Below, piece after piece: positions 41,411 to 51,174 of a stretch of 64,000 nt of DNA. Every line of letters starts with the position of its first letter. Positions within the stretch are counted from its first letter, which is position 1. A model generated the notes under the pieces. That model was given only the letters and a program-made list of their open reading frames with translations, was not told where the DNA came from and did no database searches. The position numbers were made by a program, and so were the translations under genes. Source of the DNA: a bacterium (lineage in GTDB: Bacteria > Bacillota > Clostridia > Oscillospirales > Oscillospiraceae); NCBI GenBank assembly GCA_004560375.1, contig SFVC01000006.1, forward strand, positions 1 to 64,000. The letters run 5' to 3'.

Positions 41411-43447
41411 ATGTACCACTGTCATCTCCGGTTTTACCTGATGGGCCGGGATCGCGGCCTGCTGGACGCCGTGCGGGGGGCGCCGCCCCTGGAGCGGTTC
41501 ACCCACGCCTTTACGGAAAGCGAGCACCCCGACGCCGCCCTGTGCGCCGGGGCGGACGTGATCCTGCTGGATCTCCGGGGGCTGGACGGCCCCGCCGCGC
41601 TGGACGCCCTCCTCCCCGCCGGGAAGCAGGGAGCGGAGGTGCTGGCCGTGGCGTCCCGGGATCAGCTTTCCGGGCTGGCCCCCTATCTGCCCCGGCTGCG
41701 GGATCTGTGGATCGACCCCGCCCCGGAGGAGATCCCCTTCCGCTTCCTGCGCTGGCAGGAGGGCCGCAAGCAGGCGGCGGATCTGTGGGAACGGGAGCAC
41801 TTTTTGGACGCCACCATCAACGGCGTGCCCAGCCTGATCTGGTTCAAAACGAAGGACGGCGTCCACGAGCGGGTAAACGACAGCTTCTGCCGGACGGTGA
41901 AAAAGACCCGGGAGCAGGTGCAGGGCCAGCGCCACGCCTACATCTGGGACGTGGAGCAGGACGACCCCGCCTGCATCCAGTCCGAGCGGGAGGTCATGAA
42001 GAAGCGGAAGACCTGCGTCTCCGAGGAGACCATCCAGACCGGGGAGGGCCAGCGCACCCTCACCACCTACAAGTCCCCCCTGTACGACATAGACGGCTCC
42101 GTGATGGGCACCGTGGGCGTGGGCATCGACGTGACCCGGGAGCGGGAATACCAGGGGGCGCTGATCCGCAAGACCGAAATGCTGGAATCCCTGTTCACCA
42201 CCATGGACTGCGGCGTGCTGACCCACTCGCTGGACGGCAAGCGCATCCTCAACGTCAACCGGGCGGCGCTGAACATACTGGGCTTTGCCAGCCGGGAGGA
42301 GCTGCTGGCCGGCGGCTTCGACCTCATCGCCTCCACCGTGGAGGAGGCGGACAAGCCGCGGCTCCGGGACTGTATCCGCTCCTTGAAAGAGGAGGGGGAC
42401 AGCGTAGGCATCGCCTACCGGGTGCGCCACGACGACGGGCGGCTGCTGTACATCATGGGCAACGTGAAGCTGGTACGGCAGAACGGCGCGCTGGTGTGCC
42501 GCCGCTTCCTGCTGGACTGCACCGCCCAGAAGGAGCAGGAGCGGCGGGATCAGCTGGAGCAGGAGCGCCGCCAGATGGAGCTCATACAGGCCCTCAGCAT
42601 GGACTTCCGCCTGGTGTACTTCCTGGATCTGGACACCGGCAGCGGCTACCCCCTCCAGATGGCGGAGGGCGTGGAGGAGCCGCTGCGGGGCTTCCGCTGG
42701 GGCCGCTCCTTCCAGAAAAGCATGGACGAGTATATCCAGGAGGTCGTCTTTCCCGGCGACCGGGAGGCCCTTCGCAAGGCCTGCACCCTGAAGGCCCTGG
42801 GAGAGCGGCTGGCCCGGGACAAGACCTTCTACCTCAACTACCGGGCCATGTCCCGGAAGGGGGCGGCCTATTACCAGCTCAAGGCCGTCCGGGCGGGCGC
42901 CTGGAACGGCAGGCGGGGCATCGTGCTGGGCGTTCGCAACGTGGACGACGCCACCCGGGTGGAGCTGGAGCAGAAGACCCTGCTGCGGGAGGCGCTGTCC
43001 CAGGCCAACCGGGCCAACGAGGCGAAAAGCGCCTTCCTGTCCAATATGTCCCACGACATCCGCACCCCCATGAACGCCATCATCGGCTTCACCGTGCTGC
43101 TGGCCAAGGACGCGGAGAACCCGGACAAGGTGCGGGAGTACACCCGGAAGATCACCGCCTCCAGCCACCACCTGCTCAGCCTCATCAACGACGTGCTGGA
43201 CATGAGCAAGATCGAGAGCGGCAAGACCTCTCTGAACGTGGCCCCCTTCAGCCTGCCGGAGCTGATGGAGGAGCTGTACACCATCCTGCTGCCCCAGACC
43301 CGGGCCAAGGAGCAGTCCTTTGAGTTCCAGGTGAAGGGCCGCCCGGCGGAGCAGCTGCTGGGCGACAAGCTGCACGTGAGCCAGATCCTGATCAACCTGC
43401 TGTCCAACGCCATCAAGTACACCCCCAACGGGGGGGCATCTCGCTGA
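41411..43447 (+). pseudogene. hybrid sensor histidine kinase, N-terminal part (frameshifted)
   Basis: 678 codons before a premature TGA. Residues 1-~115 look like a degenerate receiver-type domain (VILLDLRGLDG). Then PAS domains (~130-250: SLIWFKTKDG...IDVTRER; ~255-375; and probably a third ~390-520), and HisKA with the phospho-acceptor His548 in SNMSHDIRTPMNAIIGF. The first part of the ATPase domain ends at the N-box NLLSNAIKYTPNGG. Here the G7 tract 43430-43436 shifts the frame; one more G, or a -1 ribosomal slip, joins it to the next segment. GGAGG precedes ATG 41411. No transmembrane segment, so probably cytoplasmic. Confidence 0.85.
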
Positions 43448-43449
43448 CG

Positions 43450-44556
43450 GTGGAGGATCTGGCCCCCACCGCCCCCCAGTTCGCCCACCTGCGCTTTGTG
43501 GTGCGGGACAACGGCATCGGCATGAGCCCGGACTTTTTAAAGACCGTATTCGACCCCTTCAGCCGGGAGGAGAACTCCACCACCAGCGGCATTCAGGGCA
43601 CCGGCCTGGGCATGGCCATCACCAAGAACCTGGTGGATCTGATGGGGGGCGTGATCCGGGCGGAGAGCCGCCAGGGGGAGGGCAGCGTGTTCACCGTGGA
43701 GCTGTCCTTCGCCCTGCCCGCCTCGCTGGACGAGGGCGACTTCTGGAGCCGCCGGGGGATTTCCCGCATCCTGGTGGCGGACGACGAGGAGCAGGTGTGC
43801 CTGGATATCCGGGAGATGATGGAGGACACGGGTGTCCAGGTGGCCTACGCCACCGACGGCCCCTCCGCCGTGGACGAGGCGGAGCGGGCCATGGCCCGGG
43901 GGGAGGAGTTCCACGCCATCCTGCTGGACTGGAAAATGCCCGGCCAGAGCGGCGTGGACACCGCCCGCCAGCTCCGGAAGAAGGTGGGCCGGGAGATCCC
44001 CATCCTGGTGCTCACCGCCTACGACTGGAGCGCCATCCAGGAGGAGGCCGTGGCCGCCGGGGTGGACGCCTTCCTGCCCAAGCCGTTCTTCGTGTCCACC
44101 TTCCGGCAGGCGCTGGAGGGCCTGGCCGCCGGGCCGGAGGACAAGGCCGCCCCCGCCCCGGAGGACGCCCTGAAGGGCCTGTTCTTCCTGGTGGCGGAGG
44201 ACAACGAGCTCAACGCCGAGATCCTCCGGGAGATGCTGGACATGGAGGGGGCCCGGTGCGAGGTGGTGTCCAACGGGCAGCTGGCGGTGGAGCGGTTCCT
44301 GGAGGCCCCGCCGGACAAATACGACATGATCCTCATGGATGTGCAGATGCCGGTGATGGACGGCTACGAGGCCACCCGGAGGATCCGGGCCTGCGGCCAC
44401 CCCCGGGCCAAGGGCATCCCCATTGTGGCCATGACCGCCAACGCCTTCGCCGAGGACGTGCGCCACGCCCTGGACGCGGGGATGAACGGCCACCTGTCCA
44501 AACCCATCAACATGGACGCGGTGCGGGAGCTGCTGGGCCGCCTGCGGGAAGCGTAA
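43450..44556 (+). pseudogene. hybrid sensor histidine kinase, C-terminal part (ATPase end and two receivers)
   Basis: Continuation in the next frame (ISLTVEDLAP joins directly after the G tract). Contains the rest of the HATPase domain: DNGIGMSPDFL (N/G1 box), FDPFSREENSTTSGIQGTGLGMAI (F and G2 boxes). A first receiver follows (ILVADDEEQVCLDI, LLDWKMPG, VLTAYDW, FLPKPFF) and a second (LVAEDNELNAEIL, ILMDVQMPVMDG, AMTANAF, HLSKPI). Both receivers keep the Asp, Thr/Ser and Lys. GTG 43450 could start a free receiver protein but no good RBS is evident. Ends at a terminator. Confidence 0.85.
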
Positions 44557-44562
44557 CGGATA

Positions 44563-44599
44563 AACAGGCCGTCCGGCAAAGCCGGACGGCCTGTTTTTT
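44563..44599. terminator. terminator of the hybrid kinase gene
   Basis: AACAGGCCGTCCGGC-aaa-GCCGGACGGCCTGTT plus TTTT; convergent with the transglutaminase gene. Confidence 0.88.
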
Positions 44600-44605
44600 C
44601 AGCCA

Positions 44606-46960
44606 TTACGGGCGGGGCATCCCCCAGACGTACCGGAACAGCAGCCGCCTCCACCACCTTGGCCCCACCGACAGCCGGGTGCGCTCTGTGTCCAGCAGCC
44701 CGGTGAGCCGGGCCAGCTCCTCCTCCGTGAGGGTGTAGGCGCTGTACTTGGCCTTTTCCGCCAGCTCCACCCCCTGGGGATCCGTCCGGCCGCCCCAGCG
44801 GGACAGCCGCTCCAGGCAGCGGTAGGCGTACAGCGCCGCCCGGTTCCGATCCGGGTCGGCCAGCCGCTGTGTCCGATGGCGCTTGACGGCGAACTGGATC
44901 AGCCACAGCAGGCCGCACAGGCCCGCCAGCGCCGCCAGCCCCTTTCCCACGGCCAGCAGGGCCGCCCACAGGCCTTGGGCGGGATCGTCCTCCCCTTCCC
45001 CCGGCCCCGCCGGGCCGCCCGGCCCCTGGGAGGGGGCGGGGGTCTCGCCGGGGTTGTCCGTGGGCTGGGGGGTGGGGGTGGCGTCCGCCGAGGCCAGGGG
45101 ATCCGGGTTGTCCCCCCCGGGCTGGGCCAGCTGCTCGAAGGCGGCGGCGGGGGTGACCTCCACCGGATACCAGCCGAAGCCGTCCACCCAAACCTCCACC
45201 CAGGCGTGGGCCGCCCGGTCGGGCACGTCCACCTGCCGGCCGGGCTGGGCCACCGCCGTGAACCCGCTGACGTACCGGGCGGGGATGCCCATGGTTCTCA
45301 GCAGCAGGGTGGCGGCGGAGGCGTAGTGCATACAGTAGCCCCGGCGGCTCTCATTGAGGAAGTAGAGCACCGGATCCGTCCCCTCGGGGGCGGCGGGGGC
45401 GGACTGATCGTAGGCGCAGAAGGTGCTGAGGAAGTCGGCCAGCTGCCCGGCGTACCTGGGGGCGTCCCCATTGGAGAAGCTGGGCGCGCTCATATAGCGA
45501 TCACCCAGCGCCCCCGCCGACCAGGCCATCCGGATCAGCGCCTCCAGCTCGCCCCACAGCTCCTCCGGCACGTCCAGGTAGTGGGCCTGGGCAAACCGGG
45601 CGTATTGGGCCGTGCCGGGGAACGATCCGTTGGCAAGTCTGGAAGAGAGGGCCCCCATCGCGTAGTCCAAGCGGATGCGGGTCAGATCGCCGGATTGGCT
45701 GAGATCCACAAAGGACAGGGTGTGGCTCCACTGGCCCTGCTTCCGGGCCAGGTAGGCGTCCTCCACCGGCAGGAAGCCCGACTCCTCCGCCCCCTCCTCC
45801 GGCAGGGTGAGGTGGTAGGGAGCGTAGACGCAGGTGCCCACCGCCCCCACGTTGTCCACCATGGCGGTGTAGACCTGCCGCTCCCCCGCCGCCAGGGCGG
45901 GGAAATACAGGGGGAACAGCCGGGGGCTGTCCGTGGTGCTGTATTCCTCATAGGTTCCCTCGGGCAGGGCCTTCCATACCCCGTCCTCATACGCCGCCAG
46001 CGACGAGCCCCGCAGGTACAGCCGCCCCTCGTAGTCGGCGGTCACCCGCAGCACCGTCCGGCCGGAGTAGTTCAGCGGCCCGGCCTGGGCCAGATCCGCC
46101 TCCTCCGCCGAACCCACGAAGGTAATGGTGGTGTGGAAGGGGCCGTTCTCCCACCGGGGGAGCCAGTCCGCCGCCCGGTTGGCCAGGTTGGCCAGATCCT
46201 CCTGGGCCTTCAGCGCCCAGGGGGGGCGGGTGTAGCCCTCCCGGGGGAAGATCAGGGTGAGGACGGCCAGCACCAGAGCCGACGCCCCCAGGGCGGCCAG
46301 GGTGAGCCGTCCCCGGGCGGAGGGCGCGGCCCACCGGCACAGGGAGGAGAGCAGCATGGCGCACCAGCAGGCGCACAGGGCCAGGAAGGCGGGCCAGCTG
46401 GGGTAGAGATCGGCCAGCAGCCCGGGCAGCAGGGGGGGCAGGGTGATCAGCGCCGCCATCCACCACCGGCGGGCCCGCACCACCACCCAGCCCAGAACCA
46501 GCGCCAGCAGGGCCAGAGCCAGGATCAGGAACAGCCGCACCGCCTCCCGCTGGGCCTGGAGGAGCAGGCCGGAGTTGTAGTCGAAGGTGCGGCCCCAGGT
46601 CACCCGGGAGGCGAACAGGTCGGCCACCGACTGGACAGTGAGGACGGCCCCGGCGGACACGGCCTGCCAGTTTCCCCACAGGGCCAGCCCCCACAGGGCG
46701 GCCAGCCCCCCCGCCGCCGTCCACCGGAACCGGGGCAGGCTCCACACACACAGCGACAGCAGGGCGAACAGCGCCGCCAGGAGCAGGAGCTGATCCCCCT
46801 GGGCGGCGGCCCAGTCCAGGGGCTCCATGAGGGCGGGGGAGATCCCGGTGCGGCCGTACAGGGACAGGAAGCTGGCCGTCAGCCCCAGCAGGGCGCACAG
46901 CAGCAGCAGCCCGTCCCCCAGCACGGACAGGGGGGAGAGGCGCTTTTCCTGATCAGCCAT
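44606..46960 (-). CDS. transglutaminase-domain membrane protein (TgpA-like)
   Basis: 784 residues. Several N-terminal transmembrane helices (~15-230), an extracellular region with the transglutaminase-like core (RRGYCMHYASAATLLLRTMGIPARYVSGF: catalytic Cys; AHAWVEVWVDGFGWYPVEVTP: His and following acidic site), a Pro/Thr/Gly-rich linker (~625-670), one more helix (~680-700), and a cytoplasmic helical tail. Same order as TgpA proteins, always paired with MoxR and DUF58 genes. Substrate unknown. ATG 46960 has AAGGAGGGG. Confidence 0.92.
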   Translation of the reverse strand: MADQEKRLSPLSVLGDGLLLLCALLGLTASFLSLYGRTGISPALMEPLDWAAAQGDQLLLLAALFALLSLCVWSLPRFRWTAAGGLAALWGLALWGNWQAVSAGAVLTVQSVADLFASRVTWGRTFDYNSGLLLQAQREAVRLFLILALALLALVLGWVVVRARRWWMAALITLPPLLPGLLADLYPSWPAFLALCACWCAMLLSSLCRWAAPSARGRLTLAALGASALVLAVLTLIFPREGYTRPPWALKAQEDLANLANRAADWLPRWENGPFHTTITFVGSAEEADLAQAGPLNYSGRTVLRVTADYEGRLYLRGSSLAAYEDGVWKALPEGTYEEYSTTDSPRLFPLYFPALAAGERQVYTAMVDNVGAVGTCVYAPYHLTLPEEGAEESGFLPVEDAYLARKQGQWSHTLSFVDLSQSGDLTRIRLDYAMGALSSRLANGSFPGTAQYARFAQAHYLDVPEELWGELEALIRMAWSAGALGDRYMSAPSFSNGDAPRYAGQLADFLSTFCAYDQSAPAAPEGTDPVLYFLNESRRGYCMHYASAATLLLRTMGIPARYVSGFTAVAQPGRQVDVPDRAAHAWVEVWVDGFGWYPVEVTPAAAFEQLAQPGGDNPDPLASADATPTPQPTDNPGETPAPSQGPGGPAGPGEGEDDPAQGLWAALLAVGKGLAALAGLCGLLWLIQFAVKRHRTQRLADPDRNRAALYAYRCLERLSRWGGRTDPQGVELAEKAKYSAYTLTEEELARLTGLLDTERTRLSVGPRWWRRLLFRYVWGMPRP

Positions 46961-47954
46961 GGCCGTCCCCTCCTTCCCCGGCGGAGATGTGGATCCGGAA
47001 GGCCGGAACACCGGCCCCCAGCAGCTCGGGATGATCGTCCAAGGCGGGGCCCGTCTCCCCCGCGGGGCCGGTGAGCAGGGCGGTGAGCAGCAGGCGGTAC
47101 TCCCGCTCGTCGGACACGGGATGGAGCTGGGGCTCCCCCGCCCCGTCCAGCCACAGCACGGCGTGGGGCCGCTGGACGGACAGCAGGGCGCGGCTCATCC
47201 CCGTGACCCGATCCAGCAGCCCGTCCAGCGCCTCCGGCGTCCCGAAGCGATCCAGGGTGAGCAGGGGCAGAGGAGTCACCGTCTCCCCCCGCTCCTTGAC
47301 GATGAGCTCATCCCACTTGGAGGACAGCTTCCAGTGCACCGAGCGCAGGGGGTCGCCGGGGCGGTACTCCCGGAGCTCGTAGTCCTCCCCGGGGCCCCGG
47401 CGGGCGGCGTTCTGGGCCACGGGGCGGGCCCCCATCCCCTCCGGGATGTGGGGGGCCTCGGCCTGGGCGGGGATGGGGCGGCACAGCAGCCGGGCGGGGG
47501 CCGGGTCGGGCAGGCGCAGGCTGAACAGCCCCAGGTAGTCGCACACCCGGGCCCGCTCCGCCCGGAGCTCCAGCAGGCCGCAGTGATCGGTGACGGCGTC
47601 CGCCCGGGCGGGGCGGCGGCGGGCCACCCCGGTGAGCTTGAGCTTGGCCCGCTGGAGCTGGCCGGTGAGGAGGTTTTCCTCCGTCAGCCGCAGGGAGAGC
47701 CGGGCGATGGGCAGGCCGCCGGGTGTGTCGATCTCCACCGCCCACTGGGCCTGGCCCCCCCGCTCCAGGCCGGCGGGGCCGGCGGACAGGGTGAGGCGGC
47801 AGCGGAGCATCCCCGGCAGGGACAGGGCCAGGGACAGCAGGGGCAGGACGATACACAGGGCGGTGAGGAACTGCCCCAGATAGTTGTTGTTGGTGATCTG
47901 GAACAGCAGGGCGGCCGTCAGCGCCCCGGCCCAGATCAGGCGCCGGATCCACAT
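46953..47954 (-). CDS. DUF58-domain protein
   Basis: 333 residues. Two N-terminal transmembrane segments (~5-25, 28-48), a beta-rich segment, then the DUF58 motif GEDYELREYRPGDPLRSVHWKLSSKWDELIVKERGE (about residues 200-235, RxYxxGDxxRxIxW type), followed by a vWA-like region. Typical partner of MoxR ATPases. ATG 47954 begins MWIRRLIWAG, four bases after the ATPase stop; it overlaps the transglutaminase gene by eight bases. Confidence 0.9.
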   Translation of the reverse strand: MWIRRLIWAGALTAALLFQITNNNYLGQFLTALCIVLPLLSLALSLPGMLRCRLTLSAGPAGLERGGQAQWAVEIDTPGGLPIARLSLRLTEENLLTGQLQRAKLKLTGVARRRPARADAVTDHCGLLELRAERARVCDYLGLFSLRLPDPAPARLLCRPIPAQAEAPHIPEGMGARPVAQNAARRGPGEDYELREYRPGDPLRSVHWKLSSKWDELIVKERGETVTPLPLLTLDRFGTPEALDGLLDRVTGMSRALLSVQRPHAVLWLDGAGEPQLHPVSDEREYRLLLTALLTGPAGETGPALDDHPELLGAGVPAFRIHISAGEGGDGHG

Positions 47955-47958
47955 AACG

Positions 47959-48897
47959 TCACCGCAGCCGGGGCGGGCGCACCGAGTCCAGCACCTCCCC
48001 GGCGATGTCCGCCGCCCGGGTTCCAACCTCCGCCGTCCCGGCGGGCAGCACCAGCCGGTGGGCGATGGCGTCCGTCCAGATGTAGCTCACGTCCCCGGGC
48101 ACCACGTAGTCCCGGCCCCGGAGGTAGGCCACCCCCCGGCACAGGGCGCACAGGGAGATGGCGGCCCGGGGGCTGGCGCCCTGGGCCAGTCCCCGGTGGC
48201 TCCGGGTGGCCCGCACCAGCTGGAGGATGTACTGCAAAATCTCGTCGTCCACAAAGACCCGCTCCACCTGTGAGCGCAGCTCCGCCAGCTGGCGGGCGTC
48301 GGCGGCCTGGGCCACCTCCCCCATGGCGTCCCCCCGGAGCTTGCGCTGGAGCAGCTCCAGCTCGTCCGCCGGGGCGGGGTAGCCCATGGACAGCCGCAGG
48401 GCGAACCGGTCCAGCTGGGAGTCGGGCAGCAGCTGGGTGCCGGAGGCGCCGGCGGGGTTCTGGGTGGCGATGACCAGGAAGGGGTCGGGCACCGGGCGGG
48501 ACACGCCGTCCACCGTCACCTTCCCCTCCTCCATGGCCTCCAGCAGGGCGGACTGGGTGCGGCTGGTGGCCCGGTTCAGCTCGTCGGCCAGGAACAGGTT
48601 GCACAGCAGCGCCCCGGGCTGGTACTCCATCTGACCCGTGGCCTTGTTATAGAGGGAGAAGCCCGTCAGATCCGACGGCATCACGTCGGGGGTGAACTGC
48701 ACCCGGTTGTATTTCAGGCCCAGGGCCTTGGAAAAGGCGATGGCCAGGGTGGTTTTCCCCACCCCGGGGATGTCCTCCAGCAGGAGGTGCCCCCGGGCCA
48801 GAATGGCCAGCAGGGCCTTCACCACAATGTCATCCTTGCCCACCACGGCCTTTTTGACCTCGCCCACCACCTGGGCGGCAAGCTGCTTTTCCATCAT
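47959..48897 (-). CDS. MoxR-family AAA+ ATPase
   Basis: 312 residues: Walker A LEDIPGVGKTTLA (~41-53), Walker B NLFLADELNRA, sensor 1 VIATQNP, arginine-finger region LPDSQLDRFALRLSMGYP, then the lid domain. MoxR proteins act as chaperone-like activators of the DUF58/vWA partners encoded next. ATG 48897 (MMEKQLAAQ) is preferred: AAGGAA lies nine bases upstream; GTG 48906 would overlap that site. First gene of the operon with DUF58 and transglutaminase. Confidence 0.92.
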   Translation of the reverse strand: MMEKQLAAQVVGEVKKAVVGKDDIVVKALLAILARGHLLLEDIPGVGKTTLAIAFSKALGLKYNRVQFTPDVMPSDLTGFSLYNKATGQMEYQPGALLCNLFLADELNRATSRTQSALLEAMEEGKVTVDGVSRPVPDPFLVIATQNPAGASGTQLLPDSQLDRFALRLSMGYPAPADELELLQRKLRGDAMGEVAQAADARQLAELRSQVERVFVDDEILQYILQLVRATRSHRGLAQGASPRAAISLCALCRGVAYLRGRDYVVPGDVSYIWTDAIAHRLVLPAGTAEVGTRAADIAGEVLDSVRPPRLR

Positions 48898-48930
48898 CGT
48901 TGTCACTTCCTTGGTAAACTGGGATGAGTT

Positions 48931-48959
48931 ATTATATCAAAAAAAGGGGGGCTTGAACA
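48931..48959 (-). promoter_or_regulatory. moxR operon promoter
   Basis: Leftward TGTTCA (48954-48959), 17 bp, TATAAT (48931-48936). The -35 lies within the loop of the upstream terminator. Confidence 0.6.
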
Positions 48960-48966
48960 GCCCCCC
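48939..48966 (-). terminator. strong leftward terminator before moxR
   Basis: GGGGGGC-tgttcaa-GCCCCCC reading leftward followed by TTTTTTT. No leftward protein gene ends next to it, so it probably closes the candidate RNA at 48.94-49.23 kb. Confidence 0.85.
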
Positions 48967-49085
48967 TTGCGGTTTGACAAAATTCGTGTTAAACTGACGG
49001 CGGCCCCGTAAAAAGGGCTGGGCTATGCACATCAACAAGTAGTTGACAGGCGGTCGGTCACATAACCCCGAAAGGGGGTGACTAT

Positions 49086-49163
49086 ATGCGGATCACGCTC
49101 CATATCGGACAGTATACTGTTACGATAATTGTGAAAAGCAGAAACCGCCACTCTGGCAAGTGA
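49086..49163 (+). CDS. 25-residue basic micro-protein, antisense to the candidate RNA
   Basis: Starts MRITLHIG, hydrophobic middle QYTVTIIV, basic end KSRNRHSGK. AAAGGGGGTG lies 6-15 bases before the ATG, but is half hidden in a hairpin (CCCC-gaaa-GGGG, 49066-49077). The stop codon falls in a second hairpin GAAACCGcCACT/AGTGaCGGTTTC (49141-49170). Hydrophobic-then-basic composition, a masked RBS and antisense transcription resemble type I toxins; this is inference and no family is recognised. It could also be fortuitous within the RNA element. Confidence 0.4.
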   Translation: MRITLHIGQYTVTIIVKSRNRHSGK

Positions 49164-49234
49164 CGGTTTCTTGTAACTAAGAAACTGGAAACCTTGTAGG
49201 GCCGACCGCTTGGTGCATAGCCCTTCTATTTGTC

Positions 49235-49263
49235 ATTATAGCGCGACGCCCGCGGTTTGTCAA
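49235..49263 (-). promoter_or_regulatory. consensus leftward promoter of the candidate RNA
   Basis: TTGACA (49258-49263), 17 bp, TATAAT (49235-49240): both boxes perfect. The -35 overlaps the stop of the small gene at 49260-49469. Confidence 0.82.
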
Positions 49264-49469
49264 GGCGCATCTCCGCGATCTGGTTCCGGCAGATCCACAA
49301 GCATATGCTTCACCAGCCCCTCGGGGGTTACAATCCGCTGAACTCTCTTTCCGGGCGGGATGACGGGATCGGTGAGCAAAAACTTTGTGCCAGATCCGAT
49401 GTGACTTGTGCAGTCCCTTGCCTCATTGCTTTTGCGCTGGGGATCCTGATGTTCATAGTCAATAGACAT
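49260..49469 (-). CDS. small hypothetical protein, AT-richer island
   Basis: 69 residues from MSIDYEHQDPQRKSNEARD to DLPEPDRGDAP; no transmembrane segment, no family recognised. Support: a good promoter upstream (49500-49528), an AAGGGAG 13 bases before ATG 49469, natural-looking amino-acid composition, and position divergent from an XRE regulator. The codon use is less GC-biased than neighbours, suggesting acquisition. An upstream in-frame ATG at 49511 precedes the -10, so is unlikely. Confidence 0.5.
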   Translation of the reverse strand: MSIDYEHQDPQRKSNEARDCTSHIGSGTKFLLTDPVIPPGKRVQRIVTPEGLVKHMLVDLPEPDRGDAP

Positions 49470-49499
49470 TTTGAATAAGATCTCCCTTCTATGAGATAT

Positions 49500-49528
49500 A
49501 CTATAACACAAAAAATAAAGACTTTCAA
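49500..49528 (-). promoter_or_regulatory. promoter of the small hypothetical gene
   Basis: Leftward TTGAAA (49523-49528), 17 bp, TATAGT (49500-49505), in an AT-rich intergenic stretch divergent from the XRE gene. Confidence 0.7.
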
Positions 49529-49605
49529 TCTATATGTAAGATTTTATGTGCGTTCCGAATTGCCCGCCTTCTCTGTAAAATACATATACAGAGGGAGGTG
49601 GCGGT

Positions 49606-49836
49606 TTGAAGGCGGAATATGAAAGTCGCTACATTCAATTTGGGCTGAATGTGGTCTATTACCGTAAGAAAAATCGTTTGTCGCAATCTGTGCTGGCTGA
49701 GTTTATTGATGTGCACCCCACCTATATCAGTAGGATTGAACGGGGGTTGGTAGGCCCCTCCTTCGATGTGCTGTTCAAATTGTGTGACGTGCTTCGGATT
49801 GAACCCAAACAACTCTTTGACTTCAGGGAAGATTAA
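49606..49836 (+). CDS. XRE-family helix-turn-helix regulator
   Basis: 76 residues: HTH_3 domain FGLNVVYYRKKNRLSQSVLAEFIDVHPTYISRIERGLVGPSFDVLFKLCDVLRIEPKQLF. Starts at TTG 49606 because GGGAGGTGG ends five bases upstream and no ATG is available. AT-richer than surrounding genes, like the divergent small gene; together they look like a small acquired module. Probably controls the divergent promoters. Confidence 0.87.
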   Translation: MKAEYESRYIQFGLNVVYYRKKNRLSQSVLAEFIDVHPTYISRIERGLVGPSFDVLFKLCDVLRIEPKQLFDFRED

Positions 49837-49838
49837 AA

Positions 49839-49875
49839 GGACGCGGGGGCAGCTCCCTCCGCGTCCTCTTTTTTG
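49839..49875. terminator. terminator between XRE gene and hflX
   Basis: AGGACGCGG paired with CCGCGTCCT, then CTTTTTTG to the right and T4 to the left: bidirectional. Confidence 0.82.
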
Positions 49876-49881
49876 TGTTCC

Positions 49882-51144
<1,263 letters not shown>

Positions 51145-51174
51145 ACAGAGTAAACTACCTCGTTTTCTTTGGAA

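Larger units (their letters stand above)
48939..49229 (-). ncRNA. candidate ~290-base structured RNA with long terminal stem
   Basis: Bounded by a consensus leftward promoter (49235-49263) and the leftward terminator at 48939-48966. The 5' region GGGCTATGCAC (complement of 49213-49223) pairs perfectly with GTGCATAGCCC (complement of 49020-49030), then GCGGTCGG pairs with CCGACCGC (49202-49209 with 49050-49057). Inside is GAAACCG..CGGTTTC with a loop, and a CCCC/GGGG hairpin. No leftward ORF of note. I do not recognise an Rfam family. The opposite strand carries a micro-ORF, so an antitoxin-like antisense RNA is an alternative. Confidence 0.45.

Noticed and set aside
49086..49163. Micro-ORF as a conventional holin or bacteriocin gene
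   Set aside because: Far too short, no signal or second helix, and no immunity or phage genes around it; kept only as a possible type I toxin-like ORF.
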